From: Bryobacterales bacterium
GTDB lineage: Bacteria > Acidobacteriota > Terriglobia > Bryobacterales > Bryobacteraceae
Assembly: GCA_003132905.1 (NCBI GenBank)
Contig: PKZC01000261.1
Coordinates: 6,147-15,416, forward strand
DNA length: 9,270 nucleotides
Direction of reading: 5' to 3'
Below, piece after piece: positions 1-5,747 of the stretch. The number at the start of each line of letters is the position of its first letter. The first letter of the stretch is position 1. The notes beneath the pieces are model-generated. The model worked only from the letters and a program-made list of their open reading frames with translations, had not been told where the DNA came from and did not search any database. Made by a program: the position numbers and the translations under genes.

Positions 1-577
1 CTGAGACGGTTCCGCCCAGTTGCTCCATCTTCACGTTGGTCACGGGCTGATCGTTCTTCAGGATCACTTCATAATCTTCGTGCTGGTCGCTGTAGCTAAG
101 CTTCGCTGTGATGGTGTCCTGGTGATACCAGCTGGAGCCCGTGCCGCCGCGATCCACGTCGCGCCGCGTTACCTGCACGCAGATGAAGTTGGGCAGGCTC
201 TTGGTGTAGTTCATCACGTAATCGCGCGCCTCGTCGATGATCTTGGCTTGTTCGATCGAATCGGGCGGAGGGGGTGGAACGACCACAGGTTTCGGCGGAG
301 GCGGAGCGGCCTGGGGCAGACTGCTGGATGCGTCGCCTAATTCCTTTAACGCCGCGACGGTTTTAGGACCGGCTCCCAGGCTTTGAAGCTCTTCGATGGT
401 GCGGTCGTCGAGCTTCTCCACCATCTTGACGTGGCGCAGGGTTTCGGCCACTTCTTTATCGGTCTGTTTGAGTCGGACGGCGGAGCGGATGAAGTCAGTG
501 AGTTTGTCCACCGTGAGGGACATCTCGCCGGCGCCCGAAAGGACCAGGGCGGTCACCAGAAGTAGCAGGCAACGCAT
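1..577 (-). CDS. Secreted protein of unknown function, N-terminal part (runs off left edge)
   Basis: I read 192 codons with no stop from an ATG at 575-577 to the window edge, so the C-terminus is missing. Residues 1-17 look like a Sec signal peptide: MRC, a leucine-rich core, then SGAG, with no lipobox cysteine. Residues about 20-82 are a charged helical segment ending in a LQSLGAGPKTVAALKELG stretch. A proline-rich linker at about 90-106 (PPPPKP, PPPPPD) follows. From about 107 a second domain begins, containing NYTKSLPNFICVQVTRR (122-138) and then beta-like sequence. I associate secreted proteins with this 'LPNFxCxQxTRR' motif with Acidobacteriota, where they are generally hypothetical; that is recollection, not a search. 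A weak AGG lies just upstream of the start. It is divergent from the gene at 630, with 52 bases between. No function can be assigned; an extracytoplasmic location is likely. Confidence 0.8.
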   Translation of the reverse strand, partial: MRCLLLLVTALVLSGAGEMSLTVDKLTDFIRSAVRLKQTDKEVAETLRHVKMVEKLDDRTIEELQSLGAGPKTVAALKELGDASSSLPQAAPPPPKPVVVPPPPPDSIEQAKIIDEARDYVMNYTKSLPNFICVQVTRRDVDRGGTGSSWYHQDTITAKLSYSDQHEDYEVILKNDQPVTNVKMEQLGGTVS

Positions 578-609
578 AATCCTATTTTGCCTCATTCAGG
601 CACCCGACC

Positions 610-617
610 TGTATACT
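610..617. promoter_or_regulatory. Candidate divergent -10 region centred on GTATAC
   Basis: The 52-base gap between the divergent starts at 577 (minus) and 630 (plus) contains the palindrome GTATAC (611-616). It supplies a -10-like TATACT on the plus strand (612-617) and TATACA on the minus strand (610-615). On the plus strand a poor -35 (TTGCCT, 587-592) is 19 bases away; I find no good -35 for the minus strand. The plus-strand box ends only 12 bases before the ATG, implying a leader of about 6 bases, which fits the absence of a Shine-Dalgarno there. This is a motif match only. Confidence 0.35.
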
Positions 618-629
618 CATACGGGCAGC

Positions 630-800
630 ATGCGTCTGAGAATAATCATCCTGGTTTGCGTGGCGCTCAGCATGTCACTCTCCTGGGCACATGTGCCTCT
701 AGTAAAGCAATTGTTGCAGTCCGCTTTGGCCGACACGGAAGGGCCGGCGCCAACGGCCACGGACTCAGCCTACCTGAAGCTGGACGCCGCTCCTAGATAA
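630..800 (+). pseudogene. 5' part (signal peptide) of a frameshifted exported HEAT-like protein
   Basis: From the ATG at 630 there are 56 codons to TAA at 798-800. Residues 1-20 are a clear Sec signal peptide: MRLR, a hydrophobic core of IIILVCVALSMSL, then a probable cleavage near SWA-H. About 35 mature residues follow, ending SAYLKLDAAPR. The frame of the longer downstream piece is open from 778, so the two frames overlap at 778-800. Upstream of its first usual start codon (TTG at 850) that frame still reads as plausible protein (LDKLTPGEIGALLPTGIQC). The simplest reading is one gene carrying a one-base insertion (or equivalent) near 778-797. Alternatives are a sequencing error, a true pseudogene, a programmed +1 shift, or two separate genes. 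There is no Shine-Dalgarno. Confidence 0.5.
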
Positions 801-849
801 ACTGACACCCGGAGAGATCGGGGCGCTCCTGCCCACCGGCATCCAGTGT

Positions 850-1437
850 TTGAAATCTACCCATCCGCGCGCACAGAGCGCAGGAATTAGTTTCCTGATA
901 AGTGCGGAGCTCACACCAGCAAGTGCCAAGCTCCTAGATCCCTACATGGATGATTTCGATGCTATTCTCCGCGACGCCGTAGACCAAGTGAGACAAAGCA
1001 CAATCGCGAGCCTGGAAATTACGAGACCATCCATGTCTCCGAAAGCGATTCAGTTGTTTCTAAAGCATCTAGAGGACAAAGCGAACACTCCGCCGCAAAC
1101 CGGCGCGATTGAATACGGGCTTTTGCGCGCCGCACCTTCAAATCAATCCATACTCCATCAGGTGCTCAGCGTTGCGAAAAACCGCTCCGAGTTCGATGTA
1201 AAATACCCGGTACTCCAAGCGATTGGTCTCTCAAAAATCCAACTTCCCGAAGCCTTGGACTTTATCGGCAAGGAACTCGACGATCCGATCGGGCGGTCAG
1301 GCGCGATAGTCGCTGCTTCACGCCTGGATCGCGACGTTCGCGCGCGATTCGCCGCGCAGTTGAGCCGCATTGCTCAAGACCCCGACCTAGCTCCCGATAT
1401 ACGCGGAGCAGCCGGGGCCGCAATCAACGGACACTAG
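850..1437 (+). CDS. HEAT-like helical protein, 3' part of the frameshifted exported gene
   Basis: This is 195 codons from TTG at 850 to TAG at 1435-1437. The frame is open back to 778, but the only usual start codon in that stretch is the TTG, which has no Shine-Dalgarno. The sequence before the TTG (LTPGEIGALLPTGIQC) looks like genuine protein, so the real N-terminus is probably the signal peptide at 630 in another frame. The protein is helical. Residues about 120-195 look like HEAT/PBS-type repeats: VLQAIGLSKIQLPEALDFIG, then GAIVAASRLDRDVRARFAAQ, then DIRGAAGAAI. I see no catalytic motif. If joined to the upstream part, the product is an exported protein of roughly 265-270 residues, with a scaffold or binding role as the most that can be inferred. 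It is convergent with the HEAT/SEC-C gene, 18 bases away. Confidence 0.55.
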   Translation: MKSTHPRAQSAGISFLISAELTPASAKLLDPYMDDFDAILRDAVDQVRQSTIASLEITRPSMSPKAIQLFLKHLEDKANTPPQTGAIEYGLLRAAPSNQSILHQVLSVAKNRSEFDVKYPVLQAIGLSKIQLPEALDFIGKELDDPIGRSGAIVAASRLDRDVRARFAAQLSRIAQDPDLAPDIRGAAGAAINGH

Positions 1438-1454
1438 CTTGCCGACAGGCGAGC
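1437..1454. terminator. Hairpin between convergent genes, possible bidirectional terminator
   Basis: GCTTGCC (1437-1443) pairs with GGCGAGC (1448-1454) around a GACA loop, giving seven pairs including one G-T wobble. It begins at the last base of the plus-strand stop codon and ends two bases from the minus-strand stop at 1456-1458. A competing pairing, ACTAGC (1433-1438) with GCTAGT (1455-1460), could extend it. Neither side is followed by a T-run, so it is not a canonical intrinsic terminator. Its place between convergent genes is the main argument for a termination or 3'-end role. Confidence 0.35.
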
Positions 1455-1455
1455 G

Positions 1456-2961
1456 CTAGTTAACGAGACCGTGGCACTTCTTGTATTTCTTGCCGCTTCC
1501 ACAGGAACACAGATCGTTGCGGCCGGGCTTGGCGGGCGCGACTACGGTTTCCGATTCCTCTTCTGCCTCTTCGTCGGGAAAGAACACGGGACTCTTGCCG
1601 TGCAGCATCAGGCGCTGATCGAGCGCGATGCGGACCAGGTCTTCTTCGTCCTCGCGAAATCCGCCGGCGGCTTGTTCCACCTTGGTCATCAGGGCGCGAA
1701 CGCGGCCGGGCGATGTCTCGCCGGGAATTGCCAGGGCATAGGCGAAGAGCGCGTCGGTGCGAAATTCGTCTTCCTCAAAAAGTTCCGCCAACCGCGGCGC
1801 TTCCGAAGCCAGATCGAGATATCCGACGCCCCAGATGGCTTGCGTCTTAATATCAGGATCGGGATCGTCCAGATGCTGCGGTGGATAATCGGCGAAACGC
1901 TTATCGAACGACCGCGCCATAGCCTTGAGAGCCTTGGCACGGCTCAGCGGGTCTTGATACAGATTCAAAATGGCCTGATAAACCACGGCATTGTCGGATT
2001 GTTCCGCTAAACCAATGGCCGCGCCGCATCGTTCTTCGATCGCAGCCTTCGGATCAGCCAGCACCTTGAGCATGGCCTGGCGCAAATCGGGCTCGTCGCC
2101 GATTTCACCGAGCGCCTCCCAGCAAGCCCCGCGGACGGTGGCATCGGGATCGGTCTTGGCAAGCTGGATCAAACGTGCGCGCGCGGCATCGGACAAATCC
2201 GTGCCTTGATAGCTGAGCGCCACCTCGACCTTCAGGCTGGGCGAGCCCTTTTCGAGCATCGCCAGCCGGTCTTCATCTTCGAGCGCGGCGAAATCCAGGG
2301 ACGCTTCTTCCGGATACAGCGCCCAAATATCAAACGGCTGATCGGGTTCGGACGCAGCAGCGGCTGGCGCGCTCAGTCCATCAATGACGGCTTGAATAGG
2401 GGCACGCGAGCGCGGATCATCCGCCGGAATTTTCCCAAGCGCGGCTTCCAGTGCTTGGATGGCCGCGGGATCGCCGTACATTTCTAAACACAGCGCGGCG
2501 TCCTGCGGATCGGTTTCGAGACGCTTGGTAAGAGCTTCCAGGACACGATGATCGCGAACTCGCAGCGCCGCCAGCAGAAACGGCACGTCACCCGCATCCC
2601 CCAGCTTCAGCTCGCCTAGAAGCTCAAGCACAGGATCAACGGCCGGCGGGCCCAGTTCCACCATGCACTCCACTAAATCGTCAGGAACGTCGCTGGTGTT
2701 GTCGCGGATTACGCGCAGGAAGAACGGCAGCGCGGCGGGCGTGCGAAGGACGCGGAACAGATCGATCAGTAGTGGATCGAGATCCATCAGATCGTCTTCG
2801 TGATTTTGCGCCGCAAAACGCACGATATCGGGAAGCGAGTTTTCAGGAAAATCGAGAATGCCGTGCAAAAGCCGCTGATCCACCGGAATGTACCCATGCC
2901 CGGCGGCTTGCAGCAGTTGATAGGCCGGAACGCCTTCATAGCGTCCCGGCTCGAGGATCAA
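1456..2961 (-). CDS. HEAT-repeat protein with C-terminal SEC-C metal-binding motif
   Basis: This is 501 residues, acidic and mostly alpha-helical. The extreme C-terminus carries a textbook SEC-C motif, PGRNDLCSCGSGKKYKKCHG, with C485, C487, C496 and H497 as the expected zinc ligands (CxCx8CH). SEC-C is best known from SecA, where it contacts SecB and the ribosome, and it recurs in many otherwise uncharacterised proteins. Residues about 30-170 and 245-400 contain HEAT-like helical pairs (for example DATVRGACWEALGEIGDEPD and PDIKTQAIWGVGYLDLASEA), suggesting a protein-binding solenoid. The start is uncertain. TTG at 2959-2961 is the first start codon after an in-frame stop, lacks a good Shine-Dalgarno, and no ATG lies nearby. 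The gene begins 53 bases after rplI and is probably the last of the run. A role in protein quality control or translation is inferred from motif and context only. Confidence 0.8.
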   Translation of the reverse strand: MILEPGRYEGVPAYQLLQAAGHGYIPVDQRLLHGILDFPENSLPDIVRFAAQNHEDDLMDLDPLLIDLFRVLRTPAALPFFLRVIRDNTSDVPDDLVECMVELGPPAVDPVLELLGELKLGDAGDVPFLLAALRVRDHRVLEALTKRLETDPQDAALCLEMYGDPAAIQALEAALGKIPADDPRSRAPIQAVIDGLSAPAAAASEPDQPFDIWALYPEEASLDFAALEDEDRLAMLEKGSPSLKVEVALSYQGTDLSDAARARLIQLAKTDPDATVRGACWEALGEIGDEPDLRQAMLKVLADPKAAIEERCGAAIGLAEQSDNAVVYQAILNLYQDPLSRAKALKAMARSFDKRFADYPPQHLDDPDPDIKTQAIWGVGYLDLASEAPRLAELFEEDEFRTDALFAYALAIPGETSPGRVRALMTKVEQAAGGFREDEEDLVRIALDQRLMLHGKSPVFFPDEEAEEESETVVAPAKPGRNDLCSCGSGKKYKKCHGLVN

Positions 2962-3014
2962 ATCAGGATGTGGCAGGAACTATTCTCTCTTGGGACTACT
3001 CTGGCTTCTGTGAA

Positions 3015-3464
3015 CTACTCGGGCTCTTTCACCACGTGCACCGTGATTTCAGAAGTCACTTCCCGATGCAACCGCACCGGAACCTTGAATTCGCCCAGCG
3101 TTTTGATCGGCTCTTCCAGCGCGATCTTTCGACGCTCGATGGTGTAGCCTTGCTTTTCCAGCGCTTCCGCGATGTCTTTCGATGTCACCGAACCGAAAAG
3201 CTGATCGTTCTCACCGGCCTTCTGCGAAATAGTAATTTCGACAGTTGCCAGCATTTTGCCGAGATCCTTGGCTTCGCCTTCCACCTTCACTTCGCGGCGT
3301 AAGTGGGCCTGGCGTTCCTGCTCGACGATTTTTTTGTTCGATTCCGTCGCGGCTACGGCCATCTTGTTCGGCAGCAGAAAATTGCGCGCATAGCCGGGCG
3401 CGACCTTTACCAACTGGCCGCGCGTACCCAGCTTTTCAACGTCTTCTCTTAAGATCACATCCAT
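3015..3464 (-). CDS. rplI: 50S ribosomal protein L9
   Basis: This is 149 residues, the usual length for bacterial L9. The N-terminal domain carries the family signature: MDVILREDVEKLGTRGQLV, then KVAPGYARNFLLPNKMA at about 20-36. A long central helix follows (about 40-75, rich in Glu, Lys and Arg), and then the C-terminal domain with QLFGSVTSKDIAEAL. L9 binds 23S rRNA near the base of the L1 stalk and helps maintain reading frame. The ATG at 3462-3464 is preceded by a purine-rich GGGGGA eight bases upstream. The gap from the rpsR stop is 14 bases, so the two are almost certainly co-transcribed. Nothing appears missing. Confidence 0.97.
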   Translation of the reverse strand: MDVILREDVEKLGTRGQLVKVAPGYARNFLLPNKMAVAATESNKKIVEQERQAHLRREVKVEGEAKDLGKMLATVEITISQKAGENDQLFGSVTSKDIAEALEKQGYTIERRKIALEEPIKTLGEFKVPVRLHREVTSEITVHVVKEPE

Positions 3465-3478
3465 GATGAGAGTCCCCC

Positions 3479-3778
3479 TTAGATCGCCGTAGCGAACGGA
3501 ATCAGCGCGATGTTGCGCGCCTGTTTGATGGCTTCCGCCAGGCGTTTCTGGTGCGGCGTGCAGACACCCGAGATACGGCGCGGCACGATCTTTCCGCGCT
3601 CGGAAATGAAGGACGAGAGCATCCTCACGTCTTTATAGTTGATGTCGTCGATTTTCTCCACGCAGAACCGGCAGACCTTCTTGCGTCGGAAATATTGCTT
3701 CTTGGTGGCCAGCGCTTTATCGCCGCCGGTAGGCCGCATGGAACCGCTGATGGGACGTCCGCCTCGTTGTTCGGCCAT
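3479..3778 (-). CDS. rpsR: 30S ribosomal protein S18, four-ligand (zinc-type) form
   Basis: This is 99 residues. The core [20 protein letters not shown] and the C-terminal [20 protein letters not shown] are diagnostic of S18. S18 sits on the 30S platform and binds S6 as a heterodimer. Both potential metal pairs are present, C36xxC39 and C73xxH76, so this is the zinc-ribbon-like form rather than the cysteine-poor form found in many bacteria. The N-terminal 25 or so residues, rich in Gly, Arg and Ser, are somewhat longer than in E. coli. The start codon lies one base after the rpsF stop, and its Shine-Dalgarno (AGGAGA) is inside the end of rpsF, so translation is probably coupled, matching the 1:1 S6-S18 partnership. 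Confidence 0.97.
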   Translation of the reverse strand: MAEQRGGRPISGSMRPTGGDKALATKKQYFRRKKVCRFCVEKIDDINYKDVRMLSSFISERGKIVPRRISGVCTPHQKRLAEAIKQARNIALIPFATAI

Positions 3779-3779
3779 G

Positions 3780-4292
3780 TTACTCTCCTACCTTTTCTGC
3801 CACCGGCCCCGCAGTTACGGGAACTGACGCCACGGGAGCTGTCGCTACGGGAGCGCCGGGCATCGGAGCGCCGGGTCTTGGGCCCGTAGGTTCGGCAGCG
3901 CCTGCCATGGCATGCTCCAGCGGCACACTGGGAGCGGCCGGAGGCGCCGGTTTACGCGCGGCGCGCTTTTCGCGCTCTTTCTTGCGCTTTTCGATCTTCT
4001 TCAATTTTTCATCGATGCGGACGCTCTGGAATTTCATTACCAGGTCCGACACGCGCAAGCGCCGCTCCACTTCCAAAATCGTTTCGGGCTTGGTGGTGAA
4101 CTGCAGTAATACGTAGAAGCCTTCGTTGCGCTTTTGAACGCGATAGGCCAGCTTGCGTATGCCCCACTTGTCGGATTTGTCGACGTTGCCTCCCTGGGAG
4201 GCGATCAGCGTGGTCAGTTGTTCGATCAAATGATCGATATCTTCTTCCGGCGTATCCGGCCGGAGTATAAACAGCTCTTCGTAGATCCTCAT
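3780..4292 (-). CDS. rpsF: 30S ribosomal protein S6 with long Ala/Pro-rich C-terminal extension
   Basis: This is 170 residues. The first 100 or so are a normal S6 fold: [20 protein letters not shown], then [20 protein letters not shown] at about 42-61, then [21 protein letters not shown]6 pairs with S18 on the 30S platform. Residues 97-115 form a very basic Lys/Glu/Arg stretch ([19 protein letters not shown]). Residues 116-170 are a low-complexity tail of Ala, Pro, Gly and Val, including repeats such as PGAPMPGAP and [10 protein letters not shown]. Most S6 proteins end near residue 95-135, so the tail is unusual; variable tails are known in this family. The ATG overlaps the pth stop (ATGA) and has GAGGAA five bases upstream. 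The ssb gene often found between rpsF and rpsR is not here. Confidence 0.96.
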   Translation of the reverse strand: MRIYEELFILRPDTPEEDIDHLIEQLTTLIASQGGNVDKSDKWGIRKLAYRVQKRNEGFYVLLQFTTKPETILEVERRLRVSDLVMKFQSVRIDEKLKKIEKRKKEREKRAARKPAPPAAPSVPLEHAMAGAAEPTGPRPGAPMPGAPVATAPVASVPVTAGPVAEKVGE

Positions 4293-4876
4293 TCTTCCTC
4301 GTTTAAGCCTGGGGCGCGACGATTAAATTTCGCCATGGACTTTTCGACGCCTTCAGCGATGATGGACTCCACTGCCTGTGACGCATAGTCCAGCAGTTCA
4401 TCCAACTCTTCTTTGTGCGCCCGCTTCAGCTTCGCGAGCACAATTTGAGCGCCGTCCTTATCGCGACGGCCCCCATGAACTCCCAGGCGAACCCGGGGGA
4501 AATCTTTAGTTCCAACGCAGCGGATTACGGAATCCACGCCGCGATGGCCGGCAGCCGAACCATTGGGTCTGATTCGTACCGACTGCCAGGGCAGATCCAG
4601 TTCGTCATAAACCAGAATCAAATCCCCTGGCGCAATCTCATTCTTCACGAGCAAACCTTGCACCGACTCGCCGCTCAGATTCATGAACGTCTGCGGCTTG
4701 GCGAGCATTACTTTCTTACCCGCCACAGTTCCCTGCCCCACGAAGGCCATGCAATCCCGACGCCCGACATCGATTCGATTGCGCTCCGCAACCCGGTCCA
4801 CCACTAAAAACCCAAGGTTGTGAGCTGTGGACTCGTACTCTTTGCCGGGGTTTCCGAGACCAACGACCAGGAGCAC
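4289..4876 (-). CDS. pth: Peptidyl-tRNA hydrolase
   Basis: From GTG at 4874-4876 the product is 195 residues beginning MLLVVGLGNPGKEYESTAHN, matching the normal Pth N-terminus. A longer reading from GTG at 4951 only adds 25 residues translated from a repeat, so I reject it. Pth hydrolyses the ester bond of peptidyl-tRNAs that have dropped off the ribosome. By alignment to the E. coli enzyme from memory, N9, catalytic H19, N66, D91 (VYDELDLP) and H111 are present. The residue matching E. coli N114 is R112 (GHRGV rather than the usual GHNG), which may alter tRNA or peptide contact. No Shine-Dalgarno precedes the GTG because the upstream sequence is a heptad repeat array. The stop overlaps the rpsF start by ATGA. 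Confidence 0.94.
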   Translation of the reverse strand: MLLVVGLGNPGKEYESTAHNLGFLVVDRVAERNRIDVGRRDCMAFVGQGTVAGKKVMLAKPQTFMNLSGESVQGLLVKNEIAPGDLILVYDELDLPWQSVRIRPNGSAAGHRGVDSVIRCVGTKDFPRVRLGVHGGRRDKDGAQIVLAKLKRAHKEELDELLDYASQAVESIIAEGVEKSMAKFNRRAPGLNEEE

Positions 4877-5008
4877 AGAAGCCAGAATACAGAAGTCAGA
4901 ATCCAGAATGAAGGAAGCGGACGTTCCGTCCGCGTACTGAATTCCGTCCACCTTCTGAATTCTGTATTCTGAATTCTGACTTCTTTCTTTTGACTTCTGA
5001 ATTCTTCT
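4877..5008. repeat. Two opposed heptad repeat arrays around a central hairpin
   Basis: Five perfect-phase heptads of the form AGAAnnC occupy 4877-4911 (AGAAGCC, AGAATAC, AGAAGTC, AGAATCC, AGAATGA). On the other side, 4953-5001 holds seven in-phase heptads of the opposite orientation, TTCTGnn. They start at 4953, 4960, 4967, 4974, 4981, 4988 and 4995; the fifth and sixth are degenerate, and an eighth, more degraded unit runs to 5008. Between the arms lies a perfect hairpin (4917-4933) and a duplicated TTCCGTCC (4924-4931 and 4942-4949). The arms are mutually complementary, so an rplY-pth transcript could form a long imperfect stem here. The element fills the whole rplY-pth gap and ends directly at the pth GTG. 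It encodes nothing recognisable. I believe similar TTCTGAATTCTG-type tracts are scattered in related genomes, but that needs a search. Confidence 0.85.
4917..4933. other. Perfect 7-bp hairpin with TTC triloop inside the heptad element
   Basis: GCGGACG (4917-4923) and CGTCCGC (4927-4933) are exact inverted repeats around TTC. The hairpin sits at the symmetry centre between the two opposed heptad arrays, as expected for the apex of a larger stem. No T-run follows on either strand, so it is unlikely to be an intrinsic terminator. Confidence 0.7.
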
Positions 5009-5011
5009 TCA

Positions 5012-5710
5012 CTACTTCTTCTTCCCCTTCTCCTTCTCGGCGGCCTCCGCCTCGTCCTCTTCCTTCTTACCCTTCTTGATCACTTCGGGCTCGGTTGGCG
5101 TGGCCACCTCGGCGCCGGCTTCAGCCACAGGAGCCACCACCTCTTCAGCCTTCATGGTTACCACGTGCGCGATCACCTGTTCAGGCGCACTGAGCAGCTT
5201 CATTGAGCCACTCAAGGGAATATCGCTCGCGCGCAGATTCTGACCGATCATCAATTCCGTGACGTCCACCGTAAATGACTCCGGAATCTCGTCCGGAAGA
5301 CATTCGATCTCCACTTCGCGCGTGATGGCTTCGAGCAATCCGCCTTGGATCTTAACGCCCTGGGCCTCGCCCGTCATATGTACACGGACCTTGATGTCGA
5401 TGCGCTTGGTGAGATCGATGCGTTTCAAATCCACATGCAGCAAGGTTTCCTTCACCGGATCACGCTGCCAATCGACGATCATCACCGGGATTTCGTCGCC
5501 GCCCTGCATAGCGAGATTGAAGATGGTGTTGTGTCCGGTGGTGCTGTGCAGGATCTTGTTAACCTCTTTCGGACTAACGGCCACCGCGACAGCGGGTGCG
5601 TTGGCGCCGTACAACACCGCGGGGGCGAACCCCTTGACGCGGAGACGGCGGGCTTCATTCTTGCCACGCGATTCGCGCGGCTCGGCGGTGATTGTGATTT
5701 CTTTCCTCAT
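5012..5710 (-). CDS. rplY: 50S ribosomal protein L25 / general stress protein Ctc
   Basis: This is 232 residues, the two-domain (CTC/TL5) version rather than the short E. coli-type L25. The N-terminal 5S rRNA-binding domain (about 1-92) starts EITITAEPRESRGKNEARRL and includes GFAPAVLYG and HTTGHNTIF-like sequence. The C-terminal beta domain (about 95-190) contains HVDLKRIDLTKRIDIKVRVH, EIECLPDEIPESFTVDVTEL and IPLSGSMKLLSAPEQVIAHV. Residues from about 192 form a tail rich in Glu, Ala and Lys, ending KEKGKKK. L25/CTC binds 5S rRNA in the large subunit and in Bacillus responds to stress. The ATG at 5708-5710 has AAGGA close upstream and GGAG a little further. It sits 37 bases after prs, with a hairpin in the gap. 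The pairing of prs, rplY and pth is a common bacterial arrangement. Confidence 0.95.
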   Translation of the reverse strand: MRKEITITAEPRESRGKNEARRLRVKGFAPAVLYGANAPAVAVAVSPKEVNKILHSTTGHNTIFNLAMQGGDEIPVMIVDWQRDPVKETLLHVDLKRIDLTKRIDIKVRVHMTGEAQGVKIQGGLLEAITREVEIECLPDEIPESFTVDVTELMIGQNLRASDIPLSGSMKLLSAPEQVIAHVVTMKAEEVVAPVAEAGAEVATPTEPEVIKKGKKEEDEAEAAEKEKGKKK

Positions 5711-5723
5711 TTTCCTTACTCCA

Positions 5724-5739
5724 GCAGGCGCTAGCCTGC
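5724..5739. other. Perfect hairpin between prs and rplY
   Basis: GCAGGC (5724-5729) and GCCTGC (5734-5739) are exact inverted repeats with a GCTA loop. In transcription direction the hairpin falls after the prs stop and just before the rplY Shine-Dalgarno, GGAGTAAGGA. There is no T-run. It could mark an RNA-processing point, limit rplY translation, or simply be a dispersed GCAGGC/GCCTGC-type intergenic repeat. Confidence 0.6.
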
Positions 5740-5747
5740 GTCATTCT

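Noticed and set aside
20..800. Plus-strand open frames opposite the left-edge secreted protein, including one running into 630-800
   Set aside because: They mirror the minus-strand coding frame, which has a signal peptide and coherent protein. Only the portion from 630 onward looks real.
1471..2487. Plus-strand open frames opposite the HEAT/SEC-C gene
   Set aside because: The opposite strand encodes a coherent HEAT and SEC-C protein; the plus-strand readings lack recognisable motifs and are expected antisense shadows in GC-rich DNA.
2962..3014. A terminator between rplI and the HEAT/SEC-C gene
   Set aside because: I found no stable hairpin or T-run in these 53 bases, so readthrough into the HEAT/SEC-C gene is the simpler assumption.
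4877..4951. A 25-residue N-terminal extension of Pth from GTG at 4951
   Set aside because: It is translated entirely from the hairpin and heptad repeat, has no Shine-Dalgarno at a workable distance, and Pth proteins normally start at the VGLGNPG strand.
4877..5008. CRISPR array
   Set aside because: The units are 7 bases long, contiguous, lack spacers, and reverse orientation around a hairpin; there are no cas genes nearby.
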